A DNA stretch of 5,223 nt from Gammaproteobacteria bacterium (GTDB lineage Bacteria; Pseudomonadota; Gammaproteobacteria; GRL18): contig JANELJ010000167.1 in NCBI GenBank assembly GCA_024511395.1, positions 1-5,223 of the forward strand, read 5' to 3'. Positions 1-5,223 of the stretch are shown in pieces (within the stretch, counting starts at the first letter, position 1; each line of letters opens with the position of its first letter). The notes beneath the pieces were generated by a model. The model made no database searches. It was not told the origin of the DNA and was given only the letters and a program-made list of their open reading frames with translations. Both the position numbers and the translations under genes were made by a program.

Positions 1-28
1 TATTTAGATTTACAGGTCAGGTTTTTAT

Positions 29-574
29 ATGAGCAAAATTATTGATTATATTGAAGAAGGTTTTATAGCCCTGTTACTAACCGCCATGACTGTAGTCACC
101 TTTTCTCAGGTCGTGGCCCGCTATGTATTTAACTCCGGTGCAGTCTGGGCTCTGGAATTAAGCACCTACTTGTTTGCCTGGCTGGTCATGTTTGGAGCAG
201 CCTATTGCGTTAAAAAAGGCATACACATCGGCATTGATGCCTTTGTTAATTTATTTACCGCTAAAATCCGCCGTTATATCACCCTGCTGTCCATCAGTTT
301 ATGCATGCTCTATTGCGGTATTCTGTTTAAAGGTAGCTGGGACTATGTGGCCAAGCTGAAAAAAATCGGACTGGAAGCAGAAGATATACCGATACTTGAA
401 TGGCAAATTAAAATTATCCTGCCCATTGGCTTTACCCTGATCTTCTACCGCTTAATTGAAGTGGCCTGGAAGGTAATAAAAGGCGAGGTGGACAGTATGC
501 ACTTTGTCAATGAAACCCGGGAATTACTGGACGAGATTGATCACTCACCCAAACCTGAACAGGGGATAAAATAA
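29..574 (+). CDS. TRAP transporter small permease subunit (DctQ family)
   Basis: This 181-residue protein is the small membrane subunit of a TRAP (tripartite ATP-independent periplasmic) transporter, which takes up organic acids using an ion gradient rather than ATP. Four hydrophobic segments are visible at about residues 11-31, 45-62, 83-103 and 127-146, the usual DctQ topology and length. The family pattern of an ARYVF motif after the first helix, followed by a W..E stretch and a helix ending in KKG.HI.ID, is present at about residues 30-70. The ATG at 29 has AGG at 19-21 as a ribosome binding site with 7-base spacing. The stop codon overlaps the start of the large subunit by one base, so the two are translationally coupled. 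The periplasmic binding subunit (DctP) is not in the window and may lie just upstream of position 1. Substrate cannot be told from this subunit. Assignment to the family is confident. Confidence 0.93.
   Translation: MSKIIDYIEEGFIALLLTAMTVVTFSQVVARYVFNSGAVWALELSTYLFAWLVMFGAAYCVKKGIHIGIDAFVNLFTAKIRRYITLLSISLCMLYCGILFKGSWDYVAKLKKIGLEAEDIPILEWQIKIILPIGFTLIFYRLIEVAWKVIKGEVDSMHFVNETRELLDEIDHSPKPEQGIK
561..566 (+). promoter_or_regulatory. Ribosome binding site of the TRAP large subunit
   Basis: AGGGGA lies 7 bases before the ATG at 574, inside the last codons of the small subunit gene. It supports 574 as the true start and, with the TAATG stop-start overlap, indicates coupled translation of the two membrane subunits. 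Confidence 0.7.
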
Positions 575-1872
575 TGGTGGCCGCCTCCCTGTTTATTATG
601 CTGCTGCTGTTTATGCTGATCAGCGTTCCCGTTGCTTTTGCACTGGGACTGTCCAGCACCCTGACCATTCTGTTTTTTTCCACTGAATCCATGGCTTCTC
701 TGGCCGGTAAAATTTTTACCTCTATGGAGCATTACACCCTAATGGCCATCCCTTTCTTTATTCTGGCTTCTGCATTTCTAACCACCGGCGGAGCCGCCCG
801 CCGACTGGTGGACTTTACCGTTGATAGTGTCGGCTGGCTGCGCGGCGGTCTGGCCATGGCTTCGGTACTGGCCTGCATGATATTTGCAGCGGTGTCCGGC
901 TCCTCTCCCGCTACAGTAGTAGCCATTGGCTCTATTGTTATTGCTGGCATGGTACGCGAGGGATATGCCCAGTCCTTTGCGGCCGGTGTTATCAGTACCG
1001 CTGGCACCATGGGTATACTTATTCCGCCATCCATTGTAATGGTGGTTTATGCCGCAGCCACCGATGTATCCGTAGGTCGAATGTTTATTGCTGGGGTCAT
1101 CCCCGGTCTGCTTATTGGCATCATTATGATGATCACCATTTATTTTGTCGCTCGGAAAAAGAATTTTCCCAGTGTGCCCTTTAAAGGTATGGCTCAGTTA
1201 AGCCGCTCTGCATTCAGCGCCGCCGGGGGCCTGTTTCTGATTATCATTATTATGGGCGGCATCTACGGCGGTATATTCACCCCGACCGAAGCCGCTGCAG
1301 TCGCCGCCGTATATGCTTTTTTCATTTCGGTATTTGCCTATCGCGATATTAAACTGCGTCATATCCCCAAAGTACTGGTTGATGCAGGCAAAACCAGTGT
1401 TATGCTGATGTTTATTATTGCCAATGCCATGCTGTTCGCCTTTGTACTGACATCAGAACGTATCCCCCATGAAATTGCCCAGTGGATCGTTTCCATTGGC
1501 CTGCCAATCTGGGGATTTTTACTAATAGTTAATATTATGCTACTGATAGCAGGTAATTTTATGGAACCTTCCGGTATTCTGCTGATTATGGCCCCTATTT
1601 TATTCCCCATTGCCATCCAGCTGGGAATTGACCCTATTCACCTGGGGATTATTATGGTGGTTAATATGGAAATAGGCATGATCACCCCGCCGGTAGGACT
1701 TAATTTATTCGTGACCTCAGGGATCAACGGAATGAGCATGATTGAAGTCATTAAAGCCACCTATCCTTGGCTGTTATTACTGCTCAGTTTCCTGATGATT
1801 ATTACCTATGTTCCCCAGGTATCCATTTTTCTGCCTAATTTATTAATGGGACCGGAAACTGTTAATATGTAG
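574..1872 (+). CDS. TRAP transporter large permease subunit (DctM family)
   Basis: This 432-residue, very hydrophobic protein is the large membrane subunit that forms the transport path of the TRAP system in the inner membrane. Length is normal for DctM (about 425-430). Conserved family motifs are intact and in order: SGSSPAT at residues 108-114, GTMGILIPPS at 144-153, FTPTEAA at 235-241, and E366 followed by ITPPVG at 370-375. The repeated proline-rich hairpin motifs (IPPS and TPPVG) correspond to the two inverted halves of the family fold. The protein begins and ends in membrane segments, and no break is visible. It overlaps the small subunit gene by one base and is followed after 33 bases by a GlcG-like gene on the same strand. 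The substrate is unknown: TRAP systems carry dicarboxylates, sialic acid, ectoine, 2-oxo acids, lactate and others, and the binding subunit that decides this is absent. Confidence 0.95.
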   Translation: MVAASLFIMLLLFMLISVPVAFALGLSSTLTILFFSTESMASLAGKIFTSMEHYTLMAIPFFILASAFLTTGGAARRLVDFTVDSVGWLRGGLAMASVLACMIFAAVSGSSPATVVAIGSIVIAGMVREGYAQSFAAGVISTAGTMGILIPPSIVMVVYAAATDVSVGRMFIAGVIPGLLIGIIMMITIYFVARKKNFPSVPFKGMAQLSRSAFSAAGGLFLIIIIMGGIYGGIFTPTEAAAVAAVYAFFISVFAYRDIKLRHIPKVLVDAGKTSVMLMFIIANAMLFAFVLTSERIPHEIAQWIVSIGLPIWGFLLIVNIMLLIAGNFMEPSGILLIMAPILFPIAIQLGIDPIHLGIIMVVNMEIGMITPPVGLNLFVTSGINGMSMIEVIKATYPWLLLLLSFLMIITYVPQVSIFLPNLLMGPETVNM

Positions 1873-1905
1873 CTTGCTAATAAAACAAACAACAGGAAAA
1901 AGGCA

Positions 1906-2403
1906 ATGAAATTAATCCACCCAATGCTGTTCAGCTTTTTTACCGGACTGATTCTCTCAGTGCCCGCTTATGCAGAGGATGATTTAATGGTCAGTTCCAG
2001 AAACCTGACCTTATCTACAGCCATAAAAATTGCCCAAGCAGCTATTGTAGAATGTACAAAAAAAGGCATTCAGATTGGTGTTACAGTCGTTGACCGGCAA
2101 GGGGTTGTACAGGTTACCCTGCGTGATACCATTGCGGCTCCCATCACCCTGCCTATCAGTAAAGGCAAAGCTTTTACTGCGGTTAATTTTAATGCACCCA
2201 CATCGGCCCTTGGAGACAGAGCTAATGGCCCCATTGGCCGTGCTCCCGGTATTATTATGTCTGCCGGGGGTTTACCTATCCAAGCAGGCGGCTCATTACT
2301 TGGGGGTATAGGTGTCAGTGGCGCACCTTCTGGAAAAACAGACGAACAATGTGCTCAGGCAGGAATTAAGGCAGTACTTGATGATCTTGAAATGTCCATG
2401 TAA
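1906..2403 (+). CDS. Exported GlcG/HbpS-family (DUF336) heme-binding-like protein
   Basis: This 165-residue protein has a clear signal peptide: K2, a hydrophobic core at residues 7-19 and a PAYA cleavage site after A23, so it should be periplasmic. The mature part is a single GlcG/HbpS (DUF336) domain. It shows a leading helix (LTLSTAIKIAQAA), a VVDRQG strand-turn at 61-66, a KGKAFTAVNF helix, GGLPI at 121-125 and GVSGA at 136-140, ending in the usual Asp-Glu/Ala-rich helix. HbpS is an extracellular heme-binding sensor partner in Streptomyces. GlcG is encoded in the glycolate locus of E. coli, but its function is not settled. AGGAAAAAGG at 1894-1903 precedes the ATG and supports the start. 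The gene lies 33 bases after the TRAP large subunit with no terminator between, so co-transcription is likely. A role in binding the TRAP substrate, heme or a cofactor is inference only. Confidence 0.88.
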   Translation: MKLIHPMLFSFFTGLILSVPAYAEDDLMVSSRNLTLSTAIKIAQAAIVECTKKGIQIGVTVVDRQGVVQVTLRDTIAAPITLPISKGKAFTAVNFNAPTSALGDRANGPIGRAPGIIMSAGGLPIQAGGSLLGGIGVSGAPSGKTDEQCAQAGIKAVLDDLEMSM

Positions 2404-2446
2404 AAATTACATGTTGACCTGAGATAAAAATTGTTTGGGAAAGTTT

Positions 2447-2467
2447 AAAAATTTCTAGATATAGAAA
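2447..2467 (-). terminator. Weak intrinsic terminator candidate for tRNA-Ser
   Basis: Read on the minus strand, a 6-bp stem (TTTCTA, loop TATC, TAGAAA; 2452-2467) is followed at once by five T residues (2447-2451), 15 bases beyond the tRNA 3' end. The stem is AT-rich and short, so it may be inefficient. On the plus strand the same hairpin has no T run, so it offers no clear stop for the TRAP transcript coming from the other side. Confidence 0.35.
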
Positions 2468-2482
2468 GAAGCTGAAAAATAA

Positions 2483-2570
2483 TGGCGAAGAGGGGGGGAT
2501 TCGAACCCCCGAAACCTTTCGGTTTACACACTTTCCAGGCGTGCGCCTTCGACCACTCGGCCACCTCTCC
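2483..2570 (-). tRNA. tRNA-Ser (anticodon GGA)
   Basis: This 88-nt class II tRNA reads UCC and UCU serine codons. The acceptor stem GGAGAGG pairs with CCUCUUC (one G-U pair), followed by discriminator G, the usual base for serine tRNAs, and an encoded CCA at 2483-2485. The anticodon stem CACGC/GUGUG encloses the 7-nt loop CUGGAAA, placing GGA at 2534-2536. The long variable arm folds as AAACC-GAAA-GGUUU, and the T arm holds GGUUCGAAUCC. All of these features agree with bacterial tRNA-Ser(GGA). The gene lies 53 bases after the uup stop, in the same direction. No integrase gene or repeated 3' end is visible in the window to suggest use as an integration site. Confidence 0.97.
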
Positions 2571-2586
2571 ACGAATTCAGTCGGGC

Positions 2587-2615
2587 AGAATAAACTACTT
2601 GGGGTATAAAATCAA
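2587..2615 (-). promoter_or_regulatory. Candidate sigma-70 promoter of tRNA-Ser
   Basis: On the minus strand, TTGATT (2610-2615) and TATTCT (2587-2592) are separated by 17 bases, each matching 4 of 6 consensus positions. The -10 box is followed by a GC-rich stretch (GCCCG), as in promoters of stable RNAs under stringent control. Transcription would start near 2580, leaving a leader of about 10 bases before the mature tRNA. This is a by-eye match and needs experimental support. Confidence 0.4.
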
Positions 2616-2623
2616 GGATATTG

Positions 2624-4528
2624 TTATTTTTTTGCTTCCAGAAGTTCCCAGCGTTTATAGGTATTTTCCAGTTCCCTGTTAAGGCCTTCCAGTTCCGCCA
2701 GTTTTTTATTAATAAAAAACTTTTCCTGCTGGTAAAAGTCAGGCTCAGCTATTTCGGCTTCTATTTCTGTCTGCTGTTCTTCCAGCTGCTCGATTTTAGC
2801 CGGCAGTTTTTCAAGTTCCTTCTGTTCGCTAAAGGTAAGTTTGGCAACAGTATTATTATTGCCTGATGCCTTTGGTTCTTTATCAGACTTTATTTTTTGC
2901 TGCTGTGGTTTTTTGCCAGAATCTTTGCTGTCCACTGGTTCTTTGCACTGTCTGAGCCAGTCGTCATAACCACCGACGTATTCATTTAGTTCCCCGTTTT
3001 CAAACACCAGGGAACTGGTGATCACATTATTTAAAAAAGCGCGGTCATGGCTGACAATAATCAGGGTACCCTGGTATTCCATTAACAGGGATTCCAGCAG
3101 TTCCAGAGTGTCGCTGTCCAGATCATTGGTGGGTTCATCCAGCACCATTAGATTGGCCGGTTTGGTAAACAGCTTGGCCAGCAGCAGGCGGTTACGTTCA
3201 CCGCCCGATAAGGCCCGAACAGGTACTTTGGCCCGCTGCGAGGAAAACAGAAAATCTCTTAAATAACTGTACACATGACGATCCCGGCCGTTAATGGACA
3301 CATATTCCCTGCCCTGTCCAATATTTTCCAGAATGCTTTTGTCTTCATCCAGCTGATCACGCAGCTGGTCAAAATAGGCAATTTCCAGCTTGGTACCGAG
3401 TTTGACGATACCGCTGTGCGGTGCTAGTTTTCCCAGCAGTAAATTTAACAGGGTTGTTTTACCCACACCATTAGGGCCGATAATCCCAATGCGGTCACCG
3501 CGCAAAATCAGGGTTGAAAAATCCTTAACGATGTAATGATTTTCATATTCAAAGCTAATGTTCTCAACTTCAATAACCAGCTTGCCGGATTTTTTCTGAT
3601 CATCCACTTCCAGTCTGGCTTTGCCCTGCAGATTTCTACGCTGACTGCGTTCATCCCGCATGGCCTTAAGGGCTCTTACCCTGCCTTCATTACAGGTTCG
3701 ACGGGCTTTAATGCCCTGACGGATCCAGACTTCTTCTTCCGCCAGCTTTTTATCAAACAGTTCATTAGCTTTGGCTTCCGCATGCAGAAGTTCTTCCTTG
3801 CGGCGTAAATAGGTCTGGTAATCACAGGGAAAGGACACCAGCTTACCTCGATCCAGCTCCAGAATGCGGGTGGCCACATTTTGCAGAAATATCCGGTCAT
3901 GAGTAATAAACAGTACACAGCCGCTGTAACTTTTAAGGAAATTTTCCAGCCAGAGAATGGATTCTATATCCAGGTGGTTGGTCGGCTCATCCAGCATCAG
4001 AATATCCGGCTCATTAGCCAGGGCTTTAGCCAGCATAACCCGGCGTTTTAAACCGCCGGACATATTTTCAATTAAATCATCCCCATTAAGCTGTAGACGG
4101 GAAATGGTTTCTTCCACTATCTGCACCATAGACCAGCCATTAATCGCTTCCAGATCATGCTGAATGGTTTCCATTTTTTTTAAGGCCTGCTCATCTCCCT
4201 GACTGACTTCATGCAGCACATGGTGATAATCCTGTAATAACTGTGCCGCATTGCCCATACCGGAACTGACAATATTAAACACACTGCCGGTTGCTTCATG
4301 GGGAACTTCCTGAGACAGGGACGCCACCACCAGGCCGTCTTTCTTACGAATATCCCCTTCATCCGGCTGCATTTCACCCTGAATTAAACGCATTAAGGTG
4401 GTTTTACCCGTACCATTACGCCCAATCAGACAGACTCTCTCCCCTCTGTCCAGGGAAAAACTGGCATGATCCAGCAGCACATGAGTACCAAAGGCCAGGC
4501 TAAGATCATCAATGGAAAAAATGGACAT
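2624..4528 (-). CDS. uup: ABC-F family ATPase Uup
   Basis: This 634-residue soluble protein has two ATP-binding cassettes and no membrane segments, and acts on the ribosome. Uup-type ABC-F proteins are linked to ribosome function and to suppression of transposon excision in E. coli. Cassette 1 has Walker A GRNGTGKTT (36-44), signature MSGG (about 154, Met replacing the usual Leu), Walker B LMLDEPTNHLD (about 177-187) and the switch His in ITHDR. An arginine-rich linker containing EEVWIRQGIKARRT is the Uup form of the tRNA-interaction arm. Cassette 2 has GPNGVGKTT (351-359), LSGGERN (about 438), LMVLDEPTNDLD (about 460-471) and VSHDR. The C-terminal domain from about 563 begins KLTFSEQKELEKL and is a charged coiled coil ending RWELLEAKK, the Uup DNA-binding tail. 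E. coli Uup is 635 residues. ATG at 4528 is preferred to an in-frame TTG at 4543 because it matches the family N-terminus, although no strong ribosome binding site is seen. Confidence 0.95.
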   Translation of the reverse strand: MSIFSIDDLSLAFGTHVLLDHASFSLDRGERVCLIGRNGTGKTTLMRLIQGEMQPDEGDIRKKDGLVVASLSQEVPHEATGSVFNIVSSGMGNAAQLLQDYHHVLHEVSQGDEQALKKMETIQHDLEAINGWSMVQIVEETISRLQLNGDDLIENMSGGLKRRVMLAKALANEPDILMLDEPTNHLDIESILWLENFLKSYSGCVLFITHDRIFLQNVATRILELDRGKLVSFPCDYQTYLRRKEELLHAEAKANELFDKKLAEEEVWIRQGIKARRTCNEGRVRALKAMRDERSQRRNLQGKARLEVDDQKKSGKLVIEVENISFEYENHYIVKDFSTLILRGDRIGIIGPNGVGKTTLLNLLLGKLAPHSGIVKLGTKLEIAYFDQLRDQLDEDKSILENIGQGREYVSINGRDRHVYSYLRDFLFSSQRAKVPVRALSGGERNRLLLAKLFTKPANLMVLDEPTNDLDSDTLELLESLLMEYQGTLIIVSHDRAFLNNVITSSLVFENGELNEYVGGYDDWLRQCKEPVDSKDSGKKPQQQKIKSDKEPKASGNNNTVAKLTFSEQKELEKLPAKIEQLEEQQTEIEAEIAEPDFYQQEKFFINKKLAELEGLNRELENTYKRWELLEAKK

Positions 4529-4566
4529 AAATATCAGGCTCAATCAGGGTAAATTTAAATGTGGCT

Positions 4567-4572
4567 ATTATA
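4567..4572 (-). promoter_or_regulatory. Candidate -10 box of the uup promoter
   Basis: A perfect TATAAT on the minus strand lies 38 bases before the uup ATG. Its -35 region at standard spacing (about 4590-4595) falls inside the foldback element and reads GAGTAG, a poor match. Either the promoter works without a good -35 box, or the insertion replaced the original one. Confidence 0.4.
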
Positions 4573-4577
4573 CCTAA

Positions 4578-4585
4578 ACTTTCTT
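4578..4585. repeat. Left 8-bp target-site duplication
   Basis: ACTTTCTT directly abuts the left tip of the foldback element and is repeated exactly at 4726-4733, the expected mark of a transposition event that makes an 8-bp staggered cut. Confidence 0.88.
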
Positions 4586-4725
4586 GTAACTACTCAGCGT
4601 ATTCATCTTTTGCACCATTTCGGCGTTATTTTCATACTCAAATGGTCACGTATTAATATACGCTCACATTTTCCATGCGAAAATGCCTTGAACTGGCACA
4701 AAATCTAAACACTCTGAGCAGTTAC
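4586..4725. mobile_element. 140-bp foldback MITE, probably IS66-related
   Basis: The element begins GTAACTACTCAG and ends CTGAGCAGTTAC, so the 12-bp tips are inverted repeats with one mismatch. The similarity continues inward. By hand, the outer 35 bases of each arm match at 26 positions, and the whole 70-base arms at about 41 without gaps, with better agreement if a base or two is shifted near 4622-4645. The centre is a small hairpin, CGTAT-TAAT-ATACG (4649-4662), lying exactly at the midpoint, so the entire element is one imperfect palindrome. It has no room for a transposase and must have moved using one supplied elsewhere. The GTAA tips and 8-bp duplication are both typical of the IS66 family, which is why I name that source. 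No parent element is in the window. It lies between the divergent uup and lipoprotein genes. Confidence 0.88.
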
Positions 4726-4733
4726 ACTTTCTT
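4726..4733. repeat. Right 8-bp target-site duplication
   Basis: ACTTTCTT directly follows the right tip of the foldback element and is identical to 4578-4585. The lack of any mismatch suggests that the insertion is fairly recent, although 8 bases is too little to date it. Confidence 0.88.
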
Positions 4734-4746
4734 TATAAAATCAGTC

Positions 4747-4752
4747 TATAAT
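4747..4752 (+). promoter_or_regulatory. Candidate -10 box of the lipoprotein gene
   Basis: A perfect TATAAT lies 37 bases before the ATG at 4790. No good -35 box stands at 17 bases. The best partial match, GTTACA at 4721-4726 (4 of 6), straddles the right tip of the foldback element but needs a 20-base spacer. Promoter strength therefore cannot be judged. Confidence 0.4.
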
Positions 4753-4789
4753 AAATACAGGTTATCATAATTTGGTCAGAGAAATTTAT

Positions 4790-5044
4790 ATGAGAAATAT
4801 AAGCTGCACTTTTGTTGTTTTAGTCTTTACTGTCCTGATCATTTCCTGCTCCACATCCACCTGGACAAAAGACGATAATTACACCCCGGATACTCGGGAA
4901 ATCGAAAAAATTGAATTTTCTCCTTATTACCAGTTAAAAACCCAACTGGATCCCGGACTTGAGTTAATTTTAGTTTCTCATTTGCACAAAGAAACCATAC
5001 CCGGCGCCTGTTGCCTAATGATTATATGGTGGCCAATTATGTGA
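4790..5044 (+). CDS. Small hypothetical lipoprotein, probably frameshifted at its C-terminus
   Basis: The 84-residue product starts with a lipoprotein signal: R2, a hydrophobic core at residues 7-18 and a lipobox IISC, with the lipidated Cys at residue 20. It should be anchored to a membrane facing the periplasm. I do not recognise the family. After the signal come a Ser/Thr-rich linker and a charged stretch (DDNYTPDTREIEKIEFSPYY), then LDPGLELILVSHLHKE. The last 16 or so residues (CCLMIIWWPIM) look unnatural, whereas the frame that picks up at about 5000-5010 reads LLPNDYMVANYVTLYLVCPE and stops at 5070. A loss of one base near CCCGGCGCC (about 4999-5007) would explain both. The start is ATG 4790 rather than an in-frame TTG at 4772, because AGAGA at 4778-4782 sits 7 bases before it and the signal peptide then begins normally. 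The gene is transcribed away from uup and followed by an insertion sequence. Confidence 0.6.
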   Translation: MRNISCTFVVLVFTVLIISCSTSTWTKDDNYTPDTREIEKIEFSPYYQLKTQLDPGLELILVSHLHKETIPGACCLMIIWWPIM

Positions 5045-5118
5045 CTCTATATTTAGTCTGCCCTGAATAAAACATAGTGCATTGATTTATAAAGAAATAT
5101 TGCTTGATCATGGGTGTT

Positions 5119-5165
5119 AAATTTGCAGGTTTTTGGTAAAATAAGCCTTATTACCTTGCAAATTT
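5119..5165. repeat. Inverted repeat before the transposase start
   Basis: AAATTTGCA (5119-5127) is an exact inverted match of TGCAAATTT (5157-5165), and the match extends inward (GGT with ACC, one bulged base). A second, nested pair, GGTAA (5135-5139) and TTACC (5151-5155), can form instead. In RNA entering from the left, the outer stem would end 10 bases before the ATG and could hinder ribosome access. Some insertion sequences are known to limit transposase made from outside transcripts in this way. For this element it is inference. Confidence 0.6.
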
Positions 5166-5175
5166 CCAGACCAGA

Positions 5176-5223
5176 ATGAAGCCAAAGAAACAGCCAAAAA
5201 TACCTCAGGAAGACCTGTTCAGG
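5176..5223 (+). CDS. IS5-family transposase, N-terminal 16 codons only
   Basis: The 16 visible residues are MKPKKQPKIPQEDLFR, cut by the window edge. A lysine/proline-rich leader followed by QEDLFR closely resembles, from memory, the N-terminus of IS5-family DDE transposases in many proteobacteria, where it is followed by a sequence of the type SRLDQ. The catalytic DDE residues would lie beyond the window. No strong ribosome binding site is seen before the ATG; only weak CCAGA repeats occur at 5166-5175. Whether the full gene is intact is unknown. Confidence 0.65.
   Translation, partial: MKPKKQPKIPQEDLFR

Larger units (their letters stand above)
5112..5223 (+). mobile_element. Left part of an IS5-family insertion sequence (cut by window end)
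   Basis: The start of a transposase gene at 5176 implies an insertion sequence running off the right edge. Its left terminus is uncertain. I place it tentatively at GGGTGTTAAATTTGCAGG (from 5112) because IS5-family tips often begin with G-rich bases and this stretch is within 65 bases of the transposase start. The other end and the target duplication are outside the window, so the boundary cannot be proven. Confidence 0.4.

Noticed and set aside
1..28. End of an upstream binding-subunit gene
   Set aside because: A TAG at 5-7 could be its stop, but too few codons are present to recognise any protein, so it is not annotated.
732..1034. 100-codon open frame antisense to the TRAP large subunit
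   Set aside because: It lies wholly within a strongly supported gene, has a low-complexity Ala/Thr/Pro composition and no domain. It is a shadow of dctM codon use.
2483..2500. tRNA-Ser 3' end as an integration (att) site
   Set aside because: No integrase gene and no second copy of the tRNA 3' end are visible in the window.
2366..2572. Open frame of 68 codons on the minus strand across the tRNA
   Set aside because: It is the translation of tRNA-Ser itself (WPSGRRR ... VSGVRIPPSSP), a well-known false protein in annotations.
3536..3808. 90-codon and similar plus-strand open frames within uup (also 3018-3266, 3957-4163, 4291-4503)
   Set aside because: All are antisense to intact uup with no ribosome binding site or recognisable domain.
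4529..4543. In-frame TTG start giving uup five extra residues
   Set aside because: The ATG at 4528 aligns with the N-terminus of E. coli Uup. The TTG has no better ribosome binding site.
4586..4725. CRISPR repeat or rho-independent terminator
   Set aside because: There is one palindrome only, with no repeat-spacer periodicity and no T run. The flanking 8-bp duplication identifies it as an insertion.

Overview
The window looks like chromosomal DNA of a gammaproteobacterium, probably a marine or host-associated heterotroph. The evidence is a TRAP-type organic-acid transporter, a Uup-type ABC-F ATPase close to the Escherichia coli protein in length and motifs, and a tRNA-Ser with an encoded CCA end. 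I cannot name the genus from sequence alone.

Layout. (1) Positions 29-1872, plus strand: the two membrane subunits of a TRAP transporter, dctQ-like (small) and dctM-like (large), overlapping by one base. Position 1 begins just upstream of dctQ, so the periplasmic binding subunit, usually encoded next to these genes, is not visible. (2) Positions 1906-2403, plus strand: an exported GlcG/HbpS-family protein that probably belongs to the same transcript. (3) Positions 2483-2570, minus strand: tRNA-Ser with anticodon GGA, with a plausible stable-RNA promoter and a weak terminator. (4) Positions 2624-4528, minus strand: uup. (5) Positions 4529-4789: the divergent intergenic region, most of which is a 140-bp foldback element with near-perfect 12-bp tips, flanked by a perfect 8-bp target duplication. 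This is a MITE, with features pointing to the IS66 family. (6) Positions 4790-5044, plus strand: a small lipoprotein gene whose C-terminal end looks frameshifted. (7) From about 5112 to the window edge: the start of what looks like an IS5-family insertion sequence, with the first 16 codons of its transposase.

How the parts relate. The TRAP subunits form one sodium- or proton-coupled uptake system in the inner membrane. The GlcG-like protein is exported and may assist it, but its role is unknown. uup and tRNA-Ser both serve translation and lie in the same direction, but the tRNA seems to have its own promoter. The right-hand 700 bp is the mobile part: a MITE in a divergent promoter region, a damaged small gene and the left edge of an IS. 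I found no sign of a new defence, biosynthetic or regulatory system. The most notable structure is the MITE and its position between two opposing promoters.
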